A stretch of 39,294 nt of DNA from Fonticula-like sp. SCN 57-25 (taxonomy: Eukaryota > Nucleariida > Rotosphaerida): assembly GCA_001724245.1 (NCBI GenBank), contig MEDX01000031.1, forward strand, positions 1 through 39,294, given 5' to 3'. This document shows positions 31,342 to 39,294 of the stretch, piece by piece (the first letter of the stretch is position 1; the number at the start of each line of letters is the position of its first letter). A program made the translations under genes and the position numbers. The notes under the pieces were generated by a model that saw only the letters and a program-made list of their open reading frames with translations, was not told the DNA's origin and ran no database searches.

Positions 31342-34186
31342 TCATTCTTTCTCGAGCAGAGTAACTTCGCAGACATGCTGAACGAACCACTTGAAAGATT
31401 TGCTAGCGTCGAGTGTTACCTCGCGCTTTTGGGCGTCGGTGGCCTCAGCCGGCGCAAACGTATCCTCTGCGTTGAAAGCACCGCGAACGCCGTCCTCAAC
31501 CATGAGGGCTTCGAATTCATCGGCGTGCGCCCCGCCTGCGCGAGCATACGTTACCTGCACCGCATTCGGCCGCTCCTCGCGGCGCAGCGCGGCAATCGTT
31601 CCCGCAAGCCTTGAATTTGTGTCAGGGCGTTCCGGCAGGCCGCGCGCCGCCAGCGACGTGTACACGAGGACGCCCGACCCGGAGTCCACGAGCACAACGG
31701 GCGTGTCGGCAGAAACGATGTGGGCGCGAGAAAGGGGAAGTGGCATGTTCGACGTCGCCTGGTCATTGTACGACAACCAAGATGACGCCCGCGGATACAC
31801 GAATCGCGCAAGCAGCGACGGCTTCAGTTGCCGGTAGAGCAGCTGTAGGCGCGCACGATCGTCGTCAGTCGACGACTCTAGCATAAGCTGGTTTCGCAGT
31901 AGCGCAAAAATATAAGCGCAGAGAGTCTACCACAAAAACCTTAGACAAACGAGAAAACGATAAAGATATAGGGGCGTACACGAGAGATTGTGTGTCCTGA
32001 AACGCGGTCCACCAGCTGTTCCACGGAGTTGGGCGTTTCCTTTCGTCCTGCGATCAACCCAAGTGCAGCTATAAAGCGCTCGACAAACAACGCGACCCAG
32101 TCGCCTAGCATGAGTCGAGCATCCGCGGTGGGTGTTGTGGCTGACACCTCGATGATCTAAGTATCGAGAATGAGCATGCGCTGGCGAAAGCTAAAAGCGA
32201 GAGCGGTACTTTGGATATAAGCAGAGCAAGGACGACATCAGGATTGGCCGACATGCAGCAATCGTATGGCGAGGCGGTACAGAGAGCGCTGTGAGTCACA
32301 ATCCGAAGTCGGCGCACAAGACGTGGCTGGCCGGACGGCCCACCAGAAGGCAGCAGCAGAGTGTATGCAAATGCCATCTGGATAGTAGGGAATGCGGGGA
32401 CATCTCTAGCAACACCATAGCAAATTAGATACAGACAAAATCGCCCAATTCTAGATGGAATCGCACCCTGTCGCCATGTCATCAAAACTGCTTCCCTGGT
32501 CAAACTCAAAGTTGAAATAGACGGCAGTGTGGTCGCTCGCTGTTGTCATGGTATAGAGTCCCGCGTGGTCGGGATCCGCGCGAACATTGCCGTACGCGCG
32601 GGAAATTCGGAAAGCGCTAGAGGTGCGAAGCCTAAGGAGACCTTGAAGCACTGCGCGCTTCATGAAATGTTTGTGGCTGAACAAAATATCAGGAAAATTA
32701 CTCGGCAAAAGGCGCATTCTCGTACAGATCCTGCGACATTTGGGGCCCGTCGGTCGAGGTGTAGTGATAAAGCAACCCACCACTGCCCGAAACAACGCCG
32801 GAAATAACGTTCAGCTGCCGAGGCGACTGCCCAATCACGACAGCATCAACGGGAACGCAGAGCTGCGAAGCTGCGTCGCCCTACTGTCGTGTCAGCTCCA
32901 GTCACACCTAGGCGGCAGCGTACAAGTTGGTGGTATATCGCTCTTGCGGAGGCCACATGTGGCGGCAATGAAGTGTCGTCGATAGACGCAAGGCCGGCAT
33001 CCGCAGCGTGATCAAAAAAGCACATGAGGCGGACTGTCACATAAAGTGCATCAGCGCATCTGTAAACATGTGGCGCGTGACGTACCTGCAGGCGCAGCGC
33101 CCGCACTTTTGGAAAGAGGCGCGGTGTCTCGCTCAGCCGGTGGCGGTGCGCCAACGGACTGCTGCCAGGAGTCGATAAGACGAAGTAACGCAGAGATGCC
33201 CGACGCCATCGACGACTTGGTGGCATCCACGGTGTTTGTCCGCGACGGATCGAGCCACTGCTGTAGCACGCGCTCAATGCGGTTGCGGGCAGTCGCCACG
33301 TCCGCAAGCGCATCCGCCATAGGAGCCACGTCGGCAAGAGGTGGGAGTGTATCGTGCCCGTCGTCTGTAAAGGACGCAAACCATGTGCTAGTCGGCAAGC
33401 GCGCTGGGTCGTCGTCCACTTGAATCAGCGATGGCTCGTTAAGTTTAACAAGCCCCGCCTGATCGCGTCCGACAACCAAGAGACCAACGAGAACCGTCGG
33501 CGAGAGCGCTAAAAGCCAGGCGGTGAGCATAATTAACCCACTGATGATACACACCTTCGAGGGACGCCTGGATGCCAAGCTGGACGGCCTGCGCGTACTC
33601 GAGGCCGCCTGCAGAGAGAATTAGTTTCTCACGGCATCAAACACCCAAAACAATGCGCGTACCGGAAATGTCCACTACAAAATAGACGCATGGCCAGTCA
33701 GGCACCTGAAGACCCAACGAAGCACCCGTAGCGCCCGCGGCGACACCCTTGCGAGGGGTCGCTGGGAGTTGGCGCGGCGAGCGGACGTCAAACTCTACGA
33801 TGCGCGACGATAGCTCAGGAAGAGAAGAACGCCGATCGCGATTTTCATATCTCTCCCCTGCCTTGTTCACTGTACGGCACAAAACGCAGAACCAATTCCC
33901 GCGCGAGTCAAAGCGGCAGAGGCTGTTGATATACCCAAAACAGCCCGAACAACGTGCAATGTCGGCGGGTAGATCACCGTGCACAGCTTGCGGGACGCTT
34001 GAATCTAAGACTGACGCGACATCAAAAAAGGGGACAACGGCACATCCCCAAGGAAGTCCGGTCCCTTCCTTTACACGCGCTGTCACAAAGCAGGTTAGCG
34101 CGGCGATGGGGCAGATCAGGCACCGACGAACCTGACGTCGGAAATTTGGGGAGCGACAACTGCAGAAAAGGACAGCTCGAAGTCAT
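31342..34186 (-). CDS. SEC24: SEC24-like COPII coat cargo adaptor, shortened N-terminus
   Basis: Ten exons (34186..34132, 34079..33663, 33608..33555, 33508..33086, 33033..32924, 32862..32726, 32676..32467, 32405..32210, 32156..31980, 31926..31342) give about 787 residues; every junction keeps phase. The protein begins at SSCPFLQLSLPKFPTS, equivalent to the segment just before the SEC24 zinc finger. The finger is C62-C65-C83-C86, followed by PELSSRIVEFDV and YFVVDISG of the trunk, LSPTVLVGLLVV, a beta-sandwich with LLRLRTSSAFRISRAYGN, a helical domain, FVYPRASSW, and a gelsolin-like end. PEL..RIVEF and the sandwich favour SEC24 over SEC23. Sequence is very divergent. The Pro/Gln-rich extension of most SEC24 proteins is absent unless an upstream exon was missed. 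It diverges from the GT32 gene. Confidence 0.82.
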
Positions 34187-34446
34187 CGCAGCCGACGTGA
34201 AAAGCTTCGGCAGGTTACCTTGAGTACTACAGATATGCTAACAACTGTATTGGTGTGCCAGCTGCGGAATTCCACGTTTGTACTGTAGCGATGCCCGGGC
34301 AGAATCGACCAGGACAAATCACAGCACAAATCACAGTAGTAAACCGTGTGTCAGCGAAATTGTGTTCTGTTGGCCGGTTGGCTGTCTGTTGGCAGGTTGA
34401 CGCGCGCCGGCGCATCGAGGTTACGCACCTCCGCAGTCAAAGGATT
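34187..34446. promoter_or_regulatory. Divergent promoter, SEC24 and GT32
   Basis: The 260 bp between the two divergent ATGs. It contains a tandem ACAAATCACAG / ACAAATCACAG at 34315-34336 (11-bp period). No further structure is recognised. An upstream SEC24 exon could still lie here. Confidence 0.4.
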
Positions 34447-36895
34447 ATGCTGCTACGATGTCGCAGATCGATTGCGTTTAGACGCTGGAAGTTGTCAATA
34501 TTGTTGGCCGGTTGCGTTCTGCTGATTGTGTGGTGGATGACGACAACTACCACGCGATTAGATGACGAGCATGGCGGACCTACTCCTGCCGTGAATCACA
34601 CGACGGGTACTTTTTACAATGCCCCGGATGTTTCATTTAGGTACGCTGTGGCACGGCTTTATAAAAATGTAATTAACCTGTATGCAGGCCTACACCACCT
34701 CCGTCATGGCGCAACGTGTCCAGTATTTATGGTGACTCGGAGGGAAAGCTACGCCTGTGCAGCAATACTCATGGAGTTTCTCTGAGCAACGCCAACCAGG
34801 CCGCGGGATTTGGGTCCAAGTGGCGGGCTACTGCTAGTTCGACTGTTGACGGTATCACTACGCACGTGGTTGCTGCCTTGAGCACTAGCGGTGCGCGAAG
34901 GTTGGCTCTTTCGCTGCATATTGGAGGTGACCGCGAGGAAGCTGCTCAGCGCCATGCGTGTGCTGCATTGCTGTCGACGCTTCCGTTTGGCGTTCGGCGG
35001 CGCGCACTTGTTGCATCCACAATGCCAGCAGCATTTTCGGTAGGGCTGCTAAACACCCCGCCGACAGCCATGGGCGTGATTCGCCTCCTACCTCACACCT
35101 CGATGTCGCCCGAGTGCGCGGTGGCCGACATGTGGCTGCAGATCGATAGTACTACCGGGATATTTGAAGATCCTCATGGAAAGAATACACGATCAGCGTC
35201 ACTGGTATGTGGTGGGGAGGATGCAGACGCGATCTCGTCGGCTCTGCACGCAGCGTTGAAAGACGGGAGGACATCACCGCGACCTATTCCTTTGCTGGCA
35301 CACTTGCAAGACGATGTTGCCTACGACGCGTATGTGGGGGTGCTCTCGTTTGTGGAACACTTTCACTTTAATGATGCAAAGCTGGCACTGTGTGAGGTGC
35401 TCGGCATGCTACGTCGAAATATTGCTGCAGACACCCTGAGCTATGATCAGGCGTCGCAGACTCATGAGCGCACGAAGGTGTCCAATTTTTATCGCTTTTT
35501 ATGGGCGCTACTTCTCGACGCTAGAGACGAGTACAAAGGCGCACTGGATGCATATGGCGCCGCATTGCGCTCAGCTTGGAGCGCTTCGCACAAGGTGTGG
35601 CCTTGGGTGTTTAAGCGGCGCAGCGTAGCGCTGGCTGCCGAACATCCATTGCTTTGCAGCAGCGATGGCCCAGAGCGGGACATGATGAAGCGGTCCCAAA
35701 ACTCGCCTATTGCTGACAAATGCTCTGCTACGAAGGCGCGGATACTTGATCCGAGTTCCTTGCCCTTGGTACACATGATATGGACTCGGCGCAGTGCATC
35801 CGCGAACGGGGGTCTTTCGATTCTTGAGGAGGCGTCCGTCAGAAGGTGCGCATCACTCTGCTGTTGCGCGTTCGTTGATTTATTAACCTTGAGTAGCATT
35901 TTTCGTGCGTATCCTGGTGGGGTACGGCTCCTCGTACACTCCAGTACGGTGACCCAAGAAACATTTAGATCAGTCGTGGATCTCGCCGACGAGACGAATT
36001 CACAGATAATTATCAGCAATATCGAGTGCCTGTGGCTGCATGACAATGTCGAGTTGGTCTGGTTCACCGTTTTTGTGGAGGGTACGATGCATAATAGGCG
36101 ATTTTTGACGTGCTCATTTCTGCCTTGTCGCTAGACATTATACAAATGTACTCGGAGTCAAGTCATTTTTACTCTCACATCACAGACATGGCGAGGATGT
36201 TGGCTCTCTACCGATACGGCGGCATCTATTTGGATACCGATGTAATTCTTTTGCGCAACTTGAACGACATCGACGATGCTGTCGGTATGGAGTCCGGCTC
36301 GTTGTCGTCGCCCTGGGAGTACGTGCCTCGAACCGAATTAAATCGTATTGTGGTGAACGGTGCGCAAAACAGACGGGCGATCATGTTGGGCCACTCATTG
36401 CTCACGACATCGATAGGTGCCGTGATGAAGTTTAGCAGAGCAGAATCGCCGTTCGTCTTGCAATGCATGCAGTTGGCATTGAAGCGCTACAATCCCACTG
36501 TTTGGGGCTCGATCGGACCTGATGTGCGTTTCCCGCGGTCGTGTTTGCTGCATCGTGCTGACCTCTGGGCTATGCTTTGGCTCTCTTTGTAGCTTTTAAC
36601 CCATGCGGCTCGTTTGCTTCTTGCAAACTATGAATACGATGAATCTCTTGGTTCCGACCGCACGCTGGAGTTGGGGAGTGTGGTGATTTTGCCTGCTGGT
36701 GCGTTCTATCCGTTTCATTGGTCAAAGGGTGGGCTGCATGCGCTGTACTCTAGTGAGATGACGAGCAAACAAGTGAACGCTTTAAACGAGACGTACGCTG
36801 TACATATGTGGAATCGTCTGGCTCCGCCGCCAACTAATTGGCACCCAAAAAGTTCGGCCAGCCATCTCCTTCAGCAAATTGGAATGTCTTTGTAA
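34447..36895 (+). CDS. GT32-type glycosyltransferase, type II membrane protein
   Basis: Four exons (34447..34640, 34688..36081, 36135..36523, 36593..36895) give about 759 residues. A short basic tail and one helix (residues 16-31, KLSILLAGCVLLIVWW) make a Golgi-type signal anchor. The catalytic domain begins near residue 422 (LPLVHMIWT) and has the metal- and sugar-nucleotide-binding DTD at 563-565 in LYRYGGIYLDTDVILL. After the last splice comes GPDLLTHAARLLL and then PFHWSKGG, the normal order for the Gly_transf_sug/OCH1 and A4GALT group. About 380 residues between anchor and catalytic domain match nothing I know. The acceptor sugar cannot be told from sequence. Confidence 0.85.
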
Positions 36896-37112
36896 ATACA
36901 ATAATAGTTGGAGACTTCGAAAACCACAAAATGTGGCTGCGCGGTTGGCATGTTAAGAAGCGGTTGGCGTGTTGGGAAAAAGCCCTTGGCATGTTAACGG
37001 CGATAGGTCACAGCGTCCTGCGACTTCCGTAGGGCGTCGCAAATGGTTTTCTACTATCCTCTTGATTGCAGACAGAGCAGTTCACAGCCTTTTTAAGACC
37101 GGTCTGATATTT

Positions 37113-37609
37113 ATGAAGTCGATTAACGAGGCCTATGGGTCGGACAACACAAGCTGGCGCTTTCGGTGAGCTTGCATAATATGTAGCGCAGGGCCCAAAC
37201 GTGCATTCGAATAACAGCCAGTGACGAAAATCGAACGAGAATGACGCTAGGAGCCCACCATACGTGGAAATCGACTATTGTGGGTTCGTGGTTTACTTCA
37301 AGCGAAACGGCAAGGAACGTGTCCGCGGAAGAGCATACTCCTCCTGTCAAGAGAGGCAAAAGTATTGAAATAGACTGTCCCGAAGGAACTGGCATTTGAA
37401 TTAAAAGCTTTTTAAGTGTCCTCGTTTCTATGCAAGTCATCGGGAATCCACTTGATACGACAATGTGTCCATATCCGCAGATGATTGATGATACAGCCAA
37501 CGAATCACATGGATTTGAATCGCGTATCATGCGTCGTGATTGGTTAGATCAATTTTTATGCCGACTCGCCCGCCCACGAATCCGTCAGACTAGACTAACC
37601 AAAAAATAA
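37113..37609 (+). CDS. Small unrecognised protein, three exons
   Basis: Exons 37113..37165, 37251..37361 and 37417..37609 join with consistent phases (2, 2) to give about 118 residues. Donors are GTGAGC and GTATTG; intron lengths are 85 and 55 nt. The product looks like real protein (SPPYVEIDYCGFVVYFKRNG, then CPYPQMIDDTANES, basic end) but fits no family I know. Four cysteines are spread through it. Codon use is less G/C-ending than in neighbours, so recent origin, weak expression or decay are possible. The start ATG is the first downstream of the GT32 gene in a usable frame; an earlier coding exon is possible. A 135-codon frame on the other strand (37123-37530) overlaps and is the competing interpretation. 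Confidence 0.45.
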
Positions 37610-37751
37610 AAATAAGCGACTATGGTACTACTGAACGGTGCACTAGGGCGGTTGTGCTGTGTTGTGCCACGCGCAGCTGAGAGTATGATAATGTCTGTGT
37701 TATTGGAAGATAAACAGGCCACTGAAAGTTTTTTAGAACCTCAAGACCCCG

Positions 37752-37780
37752 AAATATAGCCCCACAAAATATAGCCCCAC
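37752..37780. repeat. Two 14-bp direct repeats
   Basis: AAATATAGCCCCAC occurs at 37752-37765 and again at 37767-37780, one base apart. It lies just upstream of the possible gene starting at 37783. Confidence 0.9.
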
Positions 37781-37782
37781 TA

Positions 37783-38504
37783 ATGCGTTCCGTATCGCAG
37801 CACATACACCGACCCAAATCCTATTCTATCCATAATGTGCAGGATCGAATGACTAACAGAAAGAACTTTGGTGATGTGGCAGATGATGCAGTTGTGAGTG
37901 TCATTAAATTGGCTAAGTATTTTTTTCTAACCAGTGCTATGTACAGTCCTATATTCTGTTCTGTACTTTAAAGGACGAGAAAGAAGGCCCTTTGCCTGTG
38001 AAAATTTCCGTAAAGGTGTTCGTTCCGTTCTGATCTGACAAACTTGTGCAGGAATCTCTCTCCTCTTGGATGCATTGTCTGGAATCACCTCTACCACCCA
38101 ACACACGGGCCGCACCCTCTGGCGTCACGCGTAGCAGCCCTCTGAGCAGTGTCATTCGACTCGCCTCGTCACGAGCTCTCGAACGCACTTTAAATCATCG
38201 CTCTGCGACAAGTATTCGCGCAGATGCCAGGAACCACCTCTACCACCCTGCACGGGCCGCGCCCTCTGGCTTCACGCGTAGCAGCCCTCTGAGCAGTGTC
38301 ATTCGACTCGCCTCGTTACGAGCTCTCGAACGCACTTTAAAGCATCGCTCTACGACAAGTATTCGCGGAGATACGAGCACCCGCAACACAAGGTCAACAG
38401 GAGTCGCCGTCCGATCCCTTCACGGTCAACCATCGGCCCAGACAACTGCCTCACGATCGAGTCGACACCATCGCTGCCCCAGCACATGCGCACACACGTG
38501 CTAG
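37783..38504 (+). CDS. Possible gene with duplicated 49-residue module
   Basis: Exons 37783..37893, 37947..37997 and 38052..38504 would join in phase 0 with introns of 53 and 54 nt (GTGAGT and GTGAAA donors; CTAAC and CTGAC branch-like motifs) to give about 204 residues. No family is recognised. The third exon holds two copies of a module with SSPLSSVIRLAS and RALERTL, 147 bp apart and so in frame. The product is Ser/Arg-rich and basic. Against it: differences between the copies are mostly amino-acid changing, and the upstream exons are short. It may be a young or decaying gene, or noncoding sequence with a chance open frame. Confidence 0.3.
38081..38376. repeat. 147-bp tandem duplication
   Basis: Copy 1 starts near 38081 (GGAATCACCTCTACCACC) and copy 2 near 38230 (GGAACCACCTCTACCACC). 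Homologous bases are 147-149 bp apart, the difference being a 2-bp indel near the start of each copy. After that indel, six differences occur in 120 bp, about 95 percent identity. Confidence 0.95.
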
Positions 38505-39294
38505 GCAATTAGGACGTTCACACGCAGGACCAATAACGCGCACTGTAGCTGACCGGCAGGACGCCCTCGCCAATAGGACGCCTCGTAGTATATATCCGAC
38601 TGGTCGAGCCTTTGCTTAAAATAGTGTGGAATTTGCTTTGTGGCACTGTTCTTACGTGTGCTTTCTTTGCTGGTCTGGTATATTCCATTTGTTTTCCAAA
38701 GCCATGGTATTAAGCAGCGCATTATTAGCGCACCAAGTCTGCTCCCTTTGCAAAATTATATGCAAAGGGGTCTAAGCAGATCAGAGAAGGACTTCACCTC
38801 TGGACGACTCCGCGTGAGGTCTTGCTTGACCCGCGAGTCGTGCCTCTCCTGACGACGCTCCCCTCGTCGTTCACTACCCTGACGTTGTCGCAGAGAAAAC
38901 ATAAGACTTTTGACAACAACACAATATGCATTCTCGTGGCAAGCGGCGAAGCCGTCGTCCATATTGCGGCGACGACGCCACCACGCCGCCGTCCCGCCCG
39001 TCATCCTTGTGGATCGCGAGAGCCGCGCTTGCCGCCAGGGCTCACGCATCGGCCACTACAACGTTACTTCGGTTCTCGAGCACGCACGCGGTCCGGTGGC
39101 AGTTTCGAAATGAGGCTTTCTCTGACAAGGAAGGCCTCCTGGACAAAAACCCGCCAAGCTCCATGCACCCAGGAGTACCGGAAACGCGCCTCTCCTCTCC
39201 ACCGCCCAAGCAGTCGTCAAGGCGCTCCGCCCGCTCGCCAACCACATGCTGGTGTTCCAGCTCGGCTCGACGTCCGGCTCGACGCTCGAGGAAG
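38505..39294 (+). other. Right edge, unresolved; possible partial exon
   Basis: From 38505 to about 38900 I see no gene. From the ATG at 38926 one plus-strand frame stays open to the window edge (123 codons), and a second is open over 500 bp. In a third frame the last 87 bp (about 39208-39294) use almost only G/C-ending codons, as in the certain genes, and encode QAVVKALRPLANHMLVFQLG and beyond. This suggests the start of a real exon of a gene that continues past the window, with the splice acceptor somewhere in 39120-39205. I cannot name the family. Confidence 0.3.

Noticed and set aside
31342-34186. SEC23 as identity of the minus-strand coat gene
   Set aside because: The PEL..RIVEF segment after the zinc finger, the start before the finger and the beta-sandwich wording fit SEC24 better.
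37123-37530. A 135-codon minus-strand frame with ATG
   Set aside because: It overlaps the three-exon plus-strand model, whose joined product is more protein-like and whose splice phases all agree. I keep the minus frame only as the competing interpretation.

Overview
This is a nuclear genomic window from a compact, intron-rich eukaryote. The evidence is an ubiquitin-eS31 fusion gene, a Pol III-type tRNA gene with A and B boxes, and genes split by short GT-AG introns (about 46-65 nt, longest 188 nt). Gene content mixes fungal-type functions (MET2-like homoserine O-acetyltransferase, PMT2-type protein O-mannosyltransferase, OCH1-like GT32 glycosyltransferase, SFT2) with genes lost in many yeasts but kept in animals and early-diverging opisthokonts (SKA1, HOOK, WDSUB1, SLX4 with UBZ fingers, DMAP1). 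An early-diverging fungus or close relative is my best inference; no rRNA or other marker is present to settle it.

Layout, left to right: an untranslated left flank; a J-domain/TMEM185-like membrane protein (+); SFT2 (+); PMT2-type mannosyltransferase (-) diverging from MET2 (+) across a 73-bp shared promoter; LSM14/Scd6 (+); a stand-alone myosin-I TH1 protein (+); a Ser-rich unknown (-); ubiquitin-eS31 (-); a tRNA-Arg(CCU)-like gene (+); DMAP1/SWC4 (+); HOOK (+); an R3H-SUZ protein (-); a divergent importin alpha (+); mitochondrial IF3 (+); a 10-bp tandem repeat array; SLX4 (+); SKA1 (-) diverging from WDSUB1 (+); SEC24 (-) diverging from a GT32 glycosyltransferase (+). The last 2.4 kb is gene-poor: a small unrecognised three-exon gene, a possible second gene carrying a 147-bp in-frame tandem duplication, and an unresolved open region at the right edge.

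There is no operon logic. Neighbours are mostly unrelated housekeeping genes (secretory pathway: SFT2, PMT2, SEC24, GT32; cytoskeleton and division: HOOK, SKA1, TH1; DNA and chromatin: SLX4, DMAP1; RNA: LSM14, R3H-SUZ). Many genes are arranged as divergent pairs with gaps of 70-300 bp or convergent pairs with gaps of 110-200 bp. All exon boundaries were derived by hand from splice motifs, reading-frame phase and resemblance to known families. The most striking window-wide property is the 5' splice site: 51 of 63 inferred coding introns begin GTRCG rather than GTRAG, and one appears to be a GC-AG intron.
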